Below, piece after piece: positions 35,323 through 44,345 of a DNA stretch of 64,000 bases (positions are counted from its first letter, which is position 1; each line of letters begins with the position of its first letter). Position numbers and translations under genes: made by a program. Origin of the DNA: Acidovorax sp. (GTDB lineage: Bacteria > Pseudomonadota > Gammaproteobacteria > Burkholderiales > Burkholderiaceae_C); the NCBI GenBank assembly GCA_031277855.1, contig JAITLO010000022.1, forward strand, positions 1 through 64,000. Direction: 5' to 3'. The notes under the pieces are model-generated. The model was given only the letters and a program-made list of their open reading frames with translations, did not search any database and was not told the DNA's origin.

Positions 35323-36330
35323 ATGAAAGCCCTGCGACTTGCCGCCCCCGGCGGACTCGATCAACTCCAACTGGTGGACCTGCCCATGGCCCCGGCGCCT
35401 GGCCCCGGTGAAATCCAGGTGCGTGTGCATGCCAGCTCGCTCAACTACCACGACCTGCTGGTCGTCACCCTGCCCAACGCCGCAGCCGATGGCCGCGTCC
35501 CCATGGCCGATGGGGCCGGTGTGGTCACGGCCGTGGGCGCTGGTGTGCAGGAATTCGCCGTGGGCGACCATGTGGTCTCCACCTTTTTCCCGCAATGGCT
35601 GGCTGGCCGCCATATGCCTACCGATTTCCTGCAAGTGCCTGGCGACGGCGTGCATGGCTTTGCCCGCGAAAGCGTGACCCTGCCGGCCACGGCCTTCACC
35701 CACGCCCCCAAGGGTTGGACCCATGCTGAAGCCGCCACGCTGACCACGGCCGGACTCACGGCCTGGCGCGCCCTGGTGGTGGATGGCCGCATCCAGGCCG
35801 GCGACACCGTGCTGGTGCTGGGCACGGGGGGCGTTTCCATTTTTGCGCTGCAACTGGCCAAACACATGGGCGCCCGCGTAATTGCCACCACCTCCAGCGC
35901 CGCCAAGGCAGAACGCCTGCGGGCCCTGGGTGCCGATATGGTCATCAACTACCGCGAACAACCCGACTGGGGCGACGCCGTGCTGGCCGCCACCGATGGC
36001 CGCGGCGCCGACATCGTGGTGGAAGTGGGCGGCCCGGCCACCTTGCCCCAGTCCATACGCGCCTGTGCGGCCGGCGGCCATATCGCCTTGATTGGCGTGC
36101 TCACCGGCTTTGCCGGCGAGGTGCCCACCACCGAGCTGATGCGCAAGCAGCAGACCCTGAAGGGATTGATCGTGGGCAGCCGCGAAATGCAGCAAGACAT
36201 GGTGCGGGCGCTGGAGCGCTGGCAGTGGCGCCCCGTCATCGACAGCAGCTACCCGCTGGAGCAGACCGCCCAGGCCTTTGCCCACCAGCAGTCGGGCCAG
36301 CACTTTGGCAAGATCTGCCTGACGCTCTGA
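35323..36330 (+). CDS. Zinc-independent MDR family NAD(P)-dependent oxidoreductase
   Basis: The 335-residue protein belongs to the medium-chain dehydrogenase/reductase superfamily (quinone-reductase-like). It has a GroES-like N-terminal domain (VHASSLNYHDLLV) and a Rossmann fold with VLVLGTGGVSIFALQLAK. The structural-zinc cysteine cluster of classical alcohol dehydrogenases is absent. Divergence from an HxlR regulator, which often responds to quinones or aldehydes, suggests detoxification. ATG 35323 gives the standard MKALRL start; an upstream ATG at 35287 adds twelve residues. Confidence 0.88.
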   Translation: MKALRLAAPGGLDQLQLVDLPMAPAPGPGEIQVRVHASSLNYHDLLVVTLPNAAADGRVPMADGAGVVTAVGAGVQEFAVGDHVVSTFFPQWLAGRHMPTDFLQVPGDGVHGFARESVTLPATAFTHAPKGWTHAEAATLTTAGLTAWRALVVDGRIQAGDTVLVLGTGGVSIFALQLAKHMGARVIATTSSAAKAERLRALGADMVINYREQPDWGDAVLAATDGRGADIVVEVGGPATLPQSIRACAAGGHIALIGVLTGFAGEVPTTELMRKQQTLKGLIVGSREMQQDMVRALERWQWRPVIDSSYPLEQTAQAFAHQQSGQHFGKICLTL

Positions 36331-36562
36331 TGCTCTGACGGGCAGCGCGCCAATGTCACACCCGGCGGCAGCCCGGGTGTGCGGGCTTGTGGAGACATGG
36401 GCGTGGCGAACAACCGACACATGGCGTTACACGTTCGGCCGATAATCGCCCCCACCGCGTGGGACTACTCCCCCTCCACCGCCAACAGGGCTGCCACCTG
36501 CCCCGGCCACCACGCTTTTTGCCTGTTTGATTGGCCGGACGCCCGCGTCCCGCCTTGCCGCC

Positions 36563-38137
36563 ATGGATTTACGCCGCCTGATTCTGGTGCTGACGTTGTG
36601 CAGCGCCATTGTTCCCTTTGCCAATACGTTTTATGCCGGCTACGCAGCGCAGCGCCAGCAACTGATAGACAACACCCTGGAAGCCAACTACGCCTACGCC
36701 ACCAAGCTGGCCAAGAGCACGGATGACTTTCTGCAGTCCGCCCTGCAGCAGCTGGCCTATACGGCCCAGCTGCTGTCCACGCACATGGACAGCCCCGAGC
36801 AGCTGTCCAGCGAAGCCACACGCCTGCGCCTGCAAACCAAGAGCTTCAACTCCATCACCATCCACGACGGCGCTGGGCTGGTACTGGCCACCTCGCCCGA
36901 GACTCTGAGGCTCAAGGGCCGCACGCTCTACAGCGATGTGGTGCGGGAGTCGATCGCCACACACAAGCCGGTGATCAGCGAGCCCTATATGGCGGCCACC
37001 GGCAACTTCATCGTCTTGCTGACCCACCCGGTGTTCAGCCCCCAGGGCCAGTATCTGGGTGCCGTGGCAGGCAGCATTTACCTGAAGCAGGAGAACATGC
37101 TCGACCGCCTGCTGGGCACACATTTCTACAAGGACGGCTCCTACCTCTACGTGGTCGACAAATCCAAGCGCATCATCTACCACCCTGACAGCGACCGCAT
37201 CGGCCAGGTTGTGGATGGCAACCCCGCGATTGAGCAGGTGGTGCAAGGCCAGTCGGGCCAGACCGCCAGCACCAACAGCCGGGGCACGGCCATGCTGGCC
37301 GGCTTTGCCGTGGTGCCCAGCACGGGCTGGGGCATAGTCTCGCAGCGTCCGCAGGCGGCCACGCTGGCCCCGCTGGACAGCCTGGTGCGCCATATGTGGC
37401 AGCAAACCCTGCCCATGGCCGTGCTCATGCTGCTGGTGATCTGGTGGAGTGCCCACCGCATTGCCAGCCCGCTGCGCCAGCTGGCCAATGGCGCCCGGAC
37501 CATGGACCGCCCGGAAACCGCGCAGAACATCCAGGCCGTCTCCTCCTGGTATTACGAGGCACAGGAGCTGAAAAAAGCCCTGCTGGTGGGCATAGGCCTG
37601 CTCCACCAGAACATCTCCAAGCTGCGCCAGGATGTGCACACCGACCCCTTGACCGGCCTGGGCAACCGCCGCCACCTGGATGCGGCCCTGGCCAATCTGG
37701 AAGCCAATCAAACGCCTTTTGCAGTGGTGGCCGTGGACATCGACCATTTCAAGCGCGTCAACGACAGCTTTGGCCATGGCGTGGGCGACAACGTGCTCAA
37801 GCAACTGGCCCAGCAAATGCGTGAAATCTCACGCGCCCATGATCTGCCCTGCCGCATTGGCGGGGAAGAGTTTGTGCTGCTGCTGCCCCAGGCCAACAGC
37901 CAGATTGCGGCCCAGGTGGCCGAGCGACTGCGCCGCCAGGTAGAGGCCACCGAGCTGCCCACCGTGGGCCACATCACCATCTCGCTGGGCGTGGCCAGTT
38001 GGCCCGAAAACTCCGACGATATTCCCTCGGTTTTTCGCTATGCCGACGACATGCTCTATGCCGCCAAGCATGGCGGGCGCAACCGGGTCGAGGTCTACGA
38101 GGCCCACACCCCTACCCCGGCCCTGCCTGCAGCGTGA
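36563..38137 (+). CDS. Membrane diguanylate cyclase (dCache-GGDEF)
   Basis: This enzyme makes c-di-GMP from two GTP. The 524-residue protein has an N-terminal membrane helix (about 5-27), a periplasmic double-Cache sensor (about 35-280), a second helix near 290-310, and a C-terminal GGDEF domain. The active-site motif GGEEF is intact, and RAHD five residues before it is a complete inhibitory I-site (RxxD), so product feedback is expected. Other GGDEF features are DPLTGLGNRRHL and DIDHFKRVNDSFGH. The sensed ligand is unknown. ATG 36563 starts just before the first helix. Confidence 0.92.
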   Translation: MDLRRLILVLTLCSAIVPFANTFYAGYAAQRQQLIDNTLEANYAYATKLAKSTDDFLQSALQQLAYTAQLLSTHMDSPEQLSSEATRLRLQTKSFNSITIHDGAGLVLATSPETLRLKGRTLYSDVVRESIATHKPVISEPYMAATGNFIVLLTHPVFSPQGQYLGAVAGSIYLKQENMLDRLLGTHFYKDGSYLYVVDKSKRIIYHPDSDRIGQVVDGNPAIEQVVQGQSGQTASTNSRGTAMLAGFAVVPSTGWGIVSQRPQAATLAPLDSLVRHMWQQTLPMAVLMLLVIWWSAHRIASPLRQLANGARTMDRPETAQNIQAVSSWYYEAQELKKALLVGIGLLHQNISKLRQDVHTDPLTGLGNRRHLDAALANLEANQTPFAVVAVDIDHFKRVNDSFGHGVGDNVLKQLAQQMREISRAHDLPCRIGGEEFVLLLPQANSQIAAQVAERLRRQVEATELPTVGHITISLGVASWPENSDDIPSVFRYADDMLYAAKHGGRNRVEVYEAHTPTPALPAA

Positions 38138-38155
38138 GCGCCAGGGTACAGGGTT

Positions 38156-39157
38156 TCAATCCAGCCGCACGCCGGCCTGGGCAATGATGGCGCCCCAGCG
38201 CCGCGCTTCTTCACGGGCCAGGGTGTAGAACTGGGTCGGCGTGCCGGCCAGTGACTCCATGCCCAGCTCCTGCATGCGCAGTTGCACGGCGGGGCTGGCC
38301 AGCGCCTGGTTGAGCAAGGTGTTCAAGCGCTGCACCACGGCATCGGGCATGCCTGCCGGGCCCAACACGCCCTGGAAGGCATAGACCTCGGCACCGCTGA
38401 CGCCGGCCTCGGCCAGCGTGGGCACATCGGGCAGGGCCGCCAGGCGCTGGGCAGAACCCACGGCCAGGGCACGCAGCTTGCCGGTTTGCATCAGCGGCAG
38501 GCCGGCCGCCAGGTCCAGAAACATGCAGGGCAACTGGCCCCCCATCACATCCGCCACGGCTGGGGCCGCGCCCTTGTAGGGCACATGGGTGAGGCGCACG
38601 CCCGCGCGCTGCTGGAACAGCTCCATGGCCAGGTGGTGGGGCGAGCCATTGCCAGGAGAGGCGTAGTTGATCTGCCCCGGCTGGGCCCGGGCCCGTTGCA
38701 GCAGCTGGGCCAGGGTCTGTACCGGGAAAGCCGGGTTCACCACCAGCACCAGCGGGAAACGGCTGATGCCGCCGATATAGCTGAAGTCCTTGGCCGGTTG
38801 AAACGGCAGCTTGCGGAACAAATGCTCGTTGAAGGCCAGCACGGCGTTGTCGGCGGACATGATGGTGTAGCCATCGGCCTTGGCCGCAGCCACCTGCTGG
38901 GCTGCAATATTGGTGGCGGCGCCGGGTTTGTTTTCAATCACCACGGCCTGGCCCAGGGCCGGGCGCATGGCCTCGGCCACGGTGCGGGCCAGCACATCGG
39001 TGCCGCCACCCGGTGGGTAAGGCACCAGCCAGCGCAGGCTTTGGCGCGGCCAGGCGCTGCTGCCCCCTGCAGCCTGCGCCCATGCGGTGTGAGAAAAAAT
39101 TCCACCCGTTGCTGCTGCCGCCGCTGCGGTGCGGGCCAGCCACTGTCTGCGATCCAT
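38156..39157 (-). CDS. Bug/TctC family substrate-binding protein, probable Tat export
   Basis: The 333-residue periplasmic binding protein begins MDRRQWLARTAAAAAATGG, resembling a twin-arginine signal ending AWAQA. Bug family segments are LRWLVPYPPGGGTDVLAR, VIENKPGAATNIAA, NYASPGNGSPHHLAMELF and VPYKGAAPAVADVMGG. AGGAG lies seven bases before ATG 39157. No transporter membrane genes adjoin it. The gene ends convergently with the diguanylate cyclase gene, 18 bases away. Confidence 0.9.
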   Translation of the reverse strand: MDRRQWLARTAAAAAATGGIFSHTAWAQAAGGSSAWPRQSLRWLVPYPPGGGTDVLARTVAEAMRPALGQAVVIENKPGAATNIAAQQVAAAKADGYTIMSADNAVLAFNEHLFRKLPFQPAKDFSYIGGISRFPLVLVVNPAFPVQTLAQLLQRARAQPGQINYASPGNGSPHHLAMELFQQRAGVRLTHVPYKGAAPAVADVMGGQLPCMFLDLAAGLPLMQTGKLRALAVGSAQRLAALPDVPTLAEAGVSGAEVYAFQGVLGPAGMPDAVVQRLNTLLNQALASPAVQLRMQELGMESLAGTPTQFYTLAREEARRWGAIIAQAGVRLD

Positions 39158-39238
39158 ATCGTGCTCCTGCGGATGCGGTATCCGCCCATGGCAGCCATGG
39201 TGCAGCAACTTTGTTTTGATAGCAGCCCGCGCTTGTCG

Positions 39239-40273
39239 CTATTGCATTTCAGGTGTTTTTGATTCAGCAGCGGCAACGCCCAAGGCCACGGGCTGCACCT
39301 GAAAGCCCTGTGCCGCCAGCAGCGCAGGCAGGCCTTGCGGCCCCACCAGGTGCAGCGCCCCCACGGCCACAAACAGGCTGTGGCCCTGGCGCAGTTGCTG
39401 GGCAATGGCCTCTGCCATGCCGGGGTTGCGCCCATCCACCACGCGGGCATAGAGCTGGCGCTCAGCCTCGGTGCCCAGGCAGTTGCACCACTGGGGATAG
39501 GTTTCCAGCATATGCACATCCCCTGCGGCCCAGGCCTGGGTCAGGCGCAGCAGCTGCTCGGCAGCATCGCCGCGCTCCAGCTGCGCAAGGCCGCTGGCCA
39601 CGCTTTGCTCCACCTCGGCAGGCTGGTCAAACATCAGCTCGCGCAACTGGGTGGCCGGGGTCTCCAGGCCCACCATGGGCTTGCCCAGGGCCAGTGCAAT
39701 CCCGGCCAGTGCCAGGTCCACGCCCAGCTGTGGCTCCAGCCCCTGGCTGCGGCCCACCAGCGTCAGCAAGGTGATGACCTGGGCCTCCGGCCGCAATGCC
39801 GCCACCGATGCCGGCGCGCATGCGGCGCGCAGCAAGCGGTCCAGGTGGCTGCGCAGCGCAGGTGGCAGTGGTGCGGCGCCGGCCTGCAGGCGCATGCCCT
39901 GGGCCAGCTCCTGCTGCACCGCGGGGTCCAGCAGATTCAGCTCCAGCGCCAGGCTGTCCACCCCCCGCAGCGCCTGCACAATGCCGGGCCCGGGTACAAA
40001 CCAGTCTCTCTGGTTGACGTGGATGGTGCCGTACAGCCAGCTGGTGCGCCCCTGGTAGTCCAGGCGCCACAGCACGCCACGGTCGCGCGCCTGCTGCTGC
40101 AGCCGGGCCAGCTCGGCCCCTGTGGGCGGTGGCAACTCGGGCGGGCAGGTGGGTGCAGTCTGCGCAGTTTGCGCCTGGGCCAGGCCGCAGCACAGCAGCG
40201 TCGCTGCCAGCAGGCGCTTGCCTATCGATAGCAGTCTGTGCATATGCAGCCTGCGGGAGAAGCCATTCTCCAT
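39239..40273 (-). CDS. TraB/GumN family protein
   Basis: The 344-residue exported protein has family motifs WLYGTIHVNQ near the N-terminal third and SLFVAVGALHLVGPQGL near the C-terminus, which resemble erythromycin-esterase/Tiki-type metal sites. Bacterial TraB/GumN proteins are poorly understood. A signal peptide follows MHRLLSIGKRLLAAT. ATG 40273 lies one base after the stop of the upstream FAH gene (TGAGATG), so coupled translation is likely; ATG 40243 would start right at the signal peptide. Its role beside the FAH enzyme is unknown. Confidence 0.8.
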   Translation of the reverse strand: MENGFSRRLHMHRLLSIGKRLLAATLLCCGLAQAQTAQTAPTCPPELPPPTGAELARLQQQARDRGVLWRLDYQGRTSWLYGTIHVNQRDWFVPGPGIVQALRGVDSLALELNLLDPAVQQELAQGMRLQAGAAPLPPALRSHLDRLLRAACAPASVAALRPEAQVITLLTLVGRSQGLEPQLGVDLALAGIALALGKPMVGLETPATQLRELMFDQPAEVEQSVASGLAQLERGDAAEQLLRLTQAWAAGDVHMLETYPQWCNCLGTEAERQLYARVVDGRNPGMAEAIAQQLRQGHSLFVAVGALHLVGPQGLPALLAAQGFQVQPVALGVAAAESKTPEMQ

Positions 40274-40274
40274 C

Positions 40275-41312
40275 TCAGTCCGCACTGTCCGCAGCCTCGG
40301 GCGAGGCCACGTTCTGGTCGATGGCGCCAAAAATGCTGTGGCCGTCCTTGCCCTTCATCTCGATGCGTATGGTGTCGCCAAACTGCATGAAGGCGGTCTG
40401 CGGCGCGCCGTCCTGAATGGTTTCTATGCACCGCTTTTCGGCGATGCAGCTATAGCCCTTGGGCCATTCCATGCGCCTGGCCTTGCCCCTGCCGCTTTCC
40501 ACGCCGGGGTTGCTCACCGTGCCGCTGCCCACGATGGAGCCGGCGCGCACATTGCGGGTTTTGCAGATATGGGCGATCAGCTGGCCGAAGTGGAAGGTCA
40601 TGTCCTCGCCGGCATCGCACATGCCCACCTTGCGGCCGTTCCAGGTGCTTTGCAGCGTCAGGTACAGGCGACCGTTTTTCCAGCTGTCGCCCAGCTCGTC
40701 CAAGGTCACGGCCACGGGGCTGAAGGCCGTGGCCGGCTTGGCCTGGAAAAAGCCAAAGCCCTTGGCCAGCTCATTGGGGATGAGGTTGCGCAGGCTGACA
40801 TCGTTGGCCAGCATCACCAGGCGTATGCCGTCCAGTGCCTGGGCCGGCGTGCTGCCCATGGGCACATCGGTGGTGATGACGGCGATCTCTGCCTCAAAGT
40901 CAATGCCCATGGCCTCGCTGGGCACGACGATGTCGTCACAGGGGCCTATGAAGTCATCGCTGCCGCCCTGGTACATCAGAGGATCGGTGTAGAAATTGGC
41001 CGGCACCTCGGCGCCGCGCGCCTTGCGCACCAGCTCCACATGGTTGATATAGGCCGAGCCATCGGCCCACTGGTAGGCGCGCGGCAGCGGCGCCATGCAC
41101 TGCTGGGGGTCAAAGGCAAAGGCGTGGGGCGCCTTGCCGTGGTTGAGCTGGTGGTAGAGGTCTTGCAGCTGCGGGGCCATAAAGGCCCAGTCATCGAGCA
41201 CCTGCTGCAGGCGGCTGGCAATGCCGGTCGCATAATGGGCCAGACGCAAATCACGCGAGACGACGACCAGTTGGCCGTCGCGAGAGCCGTCCTTGTAGGT
41301 GGCGAGTTTCAT
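40275..41312 (-). CDS. Fumarylacetoacetate hydrolase (FAH) family protein
   Basis: The 345-residue protein belongs to the FAH superfamily, whose members cleave C-C bonds in acylpyruvates from aromatic catabolism. Metal-binding acidic residues are visible in GIDFEAEIAVIT and MLANDVSLRNL, and the GSGTVSNPGVESG region is typical. Length and N-terminal domain resemble the fumarylacetoacetase-like subgroup rather than the short HpaG type. It is divergent from an IclR regulator over 93 bases with two palindromes, the usual arrangement for aromatic degradation genes. The other pathway enzymes are not in the window. Confidence 0.88.
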   Translation of the reverse strand: MKLATYKDGSRDGQLVVVSRDLRLAHYATGIASRLQQVLDDWAFMAPQLQDLYHQLNHGKAPHAFAFDPQQCMAPLPRAYQWADGSAYINHVELVRKARGAEVPANFYTDPLMYQGGSDDFIGPCDDIVVPSEAMGIDFEAEIAVITTDVPMGSTPAQALDGIRLVMLANDVSLRNLIPNELAKGFGFFQAKPATAFSPVAVTLDELGDSWKNGRLYLTLQSTWNGRKVGMCDAGEDMTFHFGQLIAHICKTRNVRAGSIVGSGTVSNPGVESGRGKARRMEWPKGYSCIAEKRCIETIQDGAPQTAFMQFGDTIRIEMKGKDGHSIFGAIDQNVASPEAADSAD

Positions 41313-41332
41313 GGAGCGCTTCCCCAAAATAC

Positions 41333-41345
41333 GACCACTGTGGTC
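41333..41345. promoter_or_regulatory. Palindrome GACCAC-T-GTGGTC (IclR operator candidate)
   Basis: A perfect 6+1+6 inverted repeat lies 20 bases upstream of the FAH gene start. Its position close to that start would suit repression by the divergent IclR protein. Confidence 0.45.
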
Positions 41346-41363
41346 TGCGAAAATGACACTCGG

Positions 41364-41377
41364 CTCAAGGGATTGAG
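41364..41377. promoter_or_regulatory. Palindrome CTCAA-GGGA-TTGAG (second operator candidate)
   Basis: A perfect 5+4+5 inverted repeat lies 28 bases upstream of the IclR start, in the same divergent region as 41333-41345. It could serve autoregulation. Confidence 0.35.
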
Positions 41378-41405
41378 TCGAACAAAAACCTGAAATTCTA
41401 GGCCA

Positions 41406-42191
41406 ATGGACAAGGAACGCGCGGGCATTCAATCGGTGGAAGTGGGCTTCACGCTGCTGCAGGCCCTGGGCCGTGCGCCCGGCGCGCTGATGCTCAAAGA
41501 CCTGGCTGCCGCGGCCGGTATGGGCGCGGCCAAGGCCCACCGCTATCTGGTGAGTTTTCAGCGCCTGGGCCTGGTGGTGCAAGACGGCCGCAGCGGCCGC
41601 TACGACCTGGGCCCTGCCGCCCTGCACCTGGGCCTGGCCGCATTGGCGCGCCAGGACGCGGTGCAACTGGCCCGCGAACGCCTGCCCGCACTGATGGACC
41701 AGGTGCAGCACACGCTGGCCCTGGCCGTATGGGGCAACCAAGGACCGACCCTGGTGCACTGGATGCCTGGCCCCCAGGCCGTGGTGGCCCATTTGCGCCT
41801 GGGCGATGTCATGCCCTTGCTGGACTCGGCCACCGGCCGCTGTTTTGCGGCCTGGCTGCCCACCGCCACCACCGCCCCCATGCTGAAGGCCGAGCTGCAG
41901 CAAGCCCCTGCGCGCCAAGACCCGCCGCCCAGCCCCGCCGCGCTGCAGTCGCTGTGGGCCGAGGTGCGTGCCCAGGGTGCGGCCCGCGTGGACGGCAGCC
42001 TGCTGCCCGGCACGGCCGCTTTCTGCGCCCCGGTGTTCGATGCCAGCGGCCAGCTGGCCCTGGGCGTGCTGTGCCTGGGCCCCAGTGCCCGCTTTGATGC
42101 CCGCTGGCAGGGCGCCGTACATGCCCCGCTCTCGGCCTGGGCCCGGCAGCTTTCCCACGACCTGGGCCATGCCCCGGCGGCCCGAGCCTGA
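41406..42191 (+). CDS. IclR family transcriptional regulator
   Basis: The 261-residue protein has an N-terminal winged helix (residues 8-70; LKDLAAAAGMGAAKAHRYLV as recognition region) and a C-terminal IclR effector-binding domain (about 85-250, including LPLLDSATGRCFAAWL). IclR regulators commonly control aromatic and carboxylate catabolism. The divergent FAH gene is the probable target. A DUF3108 gene follows eight bases after the stop, so they may share a transcript by proximity only. The ribosome site is weak. Confidence 0.9.
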   Translation: MDKERAGIQSVEVGFTLLQALGRAPGALMLKDLAAAAGMGAAKAHRYLVSFQRLGLVVQDGRSGRYDLGPAALHLGLAALARQDAVQLARERLPALMDQVQHTLALAVWGNQGPTLVHWMPGPQAVVAHLRLGDVMPLLDSATGRCFAAWLPTATTAPMLKAELQQAPARQDPPPSPAALQSLWAEVRAQGAARVDGSLLPGTAAFCAPVFDASGQLALGVLCLGPSARFDARWQGAVHAPLSAWARQLSHDLGHAPAARA

Positions 42192-42199
42192 GGGTAAAC

Positions 42200-43372
42200 A
42201 TGCGCCGCCTGCTTGCCCTCTTGGCATTGACCGCGCTGGTGCTGGCCCTGCATGCCTGGCTGCTGACCGAGCTGCCCTGGGGCCGCGAGAACGGCCATGC
42301 CGCACACGACAGCAGCCCCGCACCGGTGTTTGCCACCCGCACCGTGACGCCGCCACCGCCGCCAGCCCCACCCGCGCCCCCGGCTCCACCGCCCCCCAAA
42401 CCCAAGCCAGCCCCTCGGCCCAAGCCTGCACCTCCACCGCCAGCTCCTGAGCCCGAGCCCGAAGCTGCGCCCCCCATCGAACAGGCGGAGCCCGCAAGGC
42501 CGGAGCCCGAGATGGAGAGCACACCCGCCGTGGAGTCCGAGCCGGCAGTGCCTTCCCCCACCGAGGCCGATGGCGCGCCCGCCATGACCGAGGAGGCCGC
42601 AGCGGCGGCCCAGGCCGATGCCAGCGCGCCGCCCGCTACAGAAGCCGCCCCAGCCACAGCCGCTGCTGCGCCCCCCCAACGCATCAGCGTGCGCACGGCC
42701 GCAGGCCAGCCGACCCAGACCGATATGCCCTACCAGGCGCCGCCTGCCCAGTTGCTGCGTTTTCAGGTCAAGGGCCAGGTCAAGGGCTTTCACTACAGCG
42801 CCAGCGCGCAGCTTTCGTGGCGCCCCCAGCTTCAGCACTACCAGGCCAGCCAGGAGATCAGCGCCTTCTTGATGGGCTCGCGCAGCCAGAGCAGCCGCGG
42901 CCAGATCACGGCGGAGGGCCTGCAGCCCGATCGCTTTGAAGACCGTGCCCGCAGCAAGCTGCGCGCCGCCAATCTGGATTGGGTCAGCGGCCTGGCCCGG
43001 TTTGAGCCCGAATCGCCGCTGGCCCGCATCGCCCCCGGTACGCAAGACAGGCTCAGCGTGTTTCTGCAACTGGCTGGCATGCTAGCCGCCGCCCCCCAGC
43101 GCTACCCCCAAGGCAGCAAGATCACCTTGCCCACAGCCAGCACCAAGGCCGTGGAGCCCTGGACCTTCCAGGTCCAGGACAGCGCCGATCTGGAGCTGCC
43201 CGTGGGCAGCCTGCCCACGCTGCGGCTGGAACGGCTGGCCCGCCACAGCGGCGACCAGAAGGCCGAGCTGTGGCTGTCGCCGGCCCTGGGCTATCTGCCG
43301 GTGCGCATCCACCTGAGCGAGGACAACGGCGACTTTGCCGATATGCAGCTGCAGTCCCACAGCGCGCCCTGA
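42200..43372 (+). CDS. DUF3108 protein with long proline-rich spacer
   Basis: The 390-residue protein has an N-terminal membrane anchor or signal (residues 2-24). A proline/alanine/glutamate-rich segment follows at about 45-165, with PPPPPAPPAPPAPPPPKPKP giving a stiff periplasm-spanning spacer like that of TonB. A C-terminal DUF3108 domain (about 185-385) begins LRFQVKGQVKGFHYSASAQL. The domain's function is not established; it is exported and probably periplasmic. The start codon lies eight bases after the IclR gene. Confidence 0.8.
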   Translation: MRRLLALLALTALVLALHAWLLTELPWGRENGHAAHDSSPAPVFATRTVTPPPPPAPPAPPAPPPPKPKPAPRPKPAPPPPAPEPEPEAAPPIEQAEPARPEPEMESTPAVESEPAVPSPTEADGAPAMTEEAAAAAQADASAPPATEAAPATAAAAPPQRISVRTAAGQPTQTDMPYQAPPAQLLRFQVKGQVKGFHYSASAQLSWRPQLQHYQASQEISAFLMGSRSQSSRGQITAEGLQPDRFEDRARSKLRAANLDWVSGLARFEPESPLARIAPGTQDRLSVFLQLAGMLAAAPQRYPQGSKITLPTASTKAVEPWTFQVQDSADLELPVGSLPTLRLERLARHSGDQKAELWLSPALGYLPVRIHLSEDNGDFADMQLQSHSAP

Positions 43373-43524
43373 TCCTGCCCCACAGACCTGCGCGCCGCAA
43401 GTTTCTGCACACCCCGCATTTCCATGGAATACTGGGGTCGTGGCGTCCTGCAAGGGCTTGACCCCTTGAAACCGCCACCACGGCGTCCATCTATGGTCTT
43501 AGAACAGGCAACAGGAGGTGCACC

Positions 43525-43821
43525 ATGCAAATGCTTTACGACTCGGATTCTTTTGTGGTGCTGCACATGCAGCCCGAGCCGGAGACTGCCTCCACCATCA
43601 CCTTGTCAGACGGCAAGACCCCGGCACCGCCCATGCCGCGCCACGGCTTTGAGATCGTGGACAAGCGTTCGGGCAAGGAGGTCTACCTCGACGGCTCCTG
43701 GGCCGAGCTGTTCCAGCAAACCATTCTGGCCTGGCAGCGTGAATCGCCCACCCAGGAAGAGGTGGAAGACACGCTGGAGCGCTATACCGGGCTGGCGCAA
43801 AACCCCGTGCTAGTTCATTGA
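43525..43821 (+). CDS. DUF3567 family protein
   Basis: The 98-residue protein begins MQMLYDSDSFVVLH and contains RHGFEIVDKRSGKEVYLDG, matching the DUF3567 family, which I know as a conserved betaproteobacterial group of unknown function. An ideal ribosome site AGGAGGT lies just upstream. It stands alone, followed by a strong terminator, and is probably well expressed. No catalytic motif is evident. Confidence 0.88.
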   Translation: MQMLYDSDSFVVLHMQPEPETASTITLSDGKTPAPPMPRHGFEIVDKRSGKEVYLDGSWAELFQQTILAWQRESPTQEEVEDTLERYTGLAQNPVLVH

Positions 43822-43842
43822 CCGATTTCCGTCTCTTCCCCA

Positions 43843-43865
43843 GGCCGCCTTGTGCGGCCTTTTTT
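43843..43865 (+). terminator. Rho-independent terminator after the DUF3567 gene
   Basis: The stem GGCCGC/GCGGCC has a CTTGT loop and is followed by six T. It begins 21 bases after the stop codon. Confidence 0.92.
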
Positions 43866-44345
43866 ATGCACATGCGAATGGTGTGGCCACATACCGCAGC
43901 CAGCCCCTCTTGAATGCCAGGGCGCATATATTTCAGTGCATTATCTTTGGTATGTCGGCCAGAAAAATAATCGCTATCAATACAATATTAAATGCACATT
44001 AAGAGAAACGCTTGCTAGAGAATATCGCTAAGATAATCCGAGCAACACCATATTGCCTGCCGATAATCTCCCCAAGAGCCGCACCTACTTTCATAGCACC
44101 TTCAGCGCTATGAATCTGCACATACAGCGGAATCCACTCCCAGAAGCACGCACATACATCGCTCGTCGCAGCCTTGCATCACTTGGAACGGCGGGTTATC
44201 TCCTGCGCGAATGATTTTCACTGGGTTTTGAATCACCGCATTATTTGCTGATGCAAATCAACGCTGCATCGCAGGCGTGGATACGTATGACATGCAGCGG
44301 GTGCAATATCACACCACCCCTCTATCCCCATGTGGAGAAAATGGC
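43866..44345. other. AT-rich region upstream of the five-heme cytochrome gene
   Basis: About 480 bases with no supportable gene and clearly lower GC than the surroundings, especially 43930-44060. It contains an FNR-like box at 44248-44261. The composition suggests promoters or a foreign segment. I saw no repeats or RNA genes here. Confidence 0.5.
44248..44261. promoter_or_regulatory. FNR/ANR-like box upstream of the five-heme cytochrome
   Basis: CTGAT-GCAA-ATCAA matches TTGAT-N4-ATCAA at 9 of 10 positions. The centre lies about 91 bases before the start codon, a distance compatible with an activated promoter that has a short leader. Confidence 0.45.
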
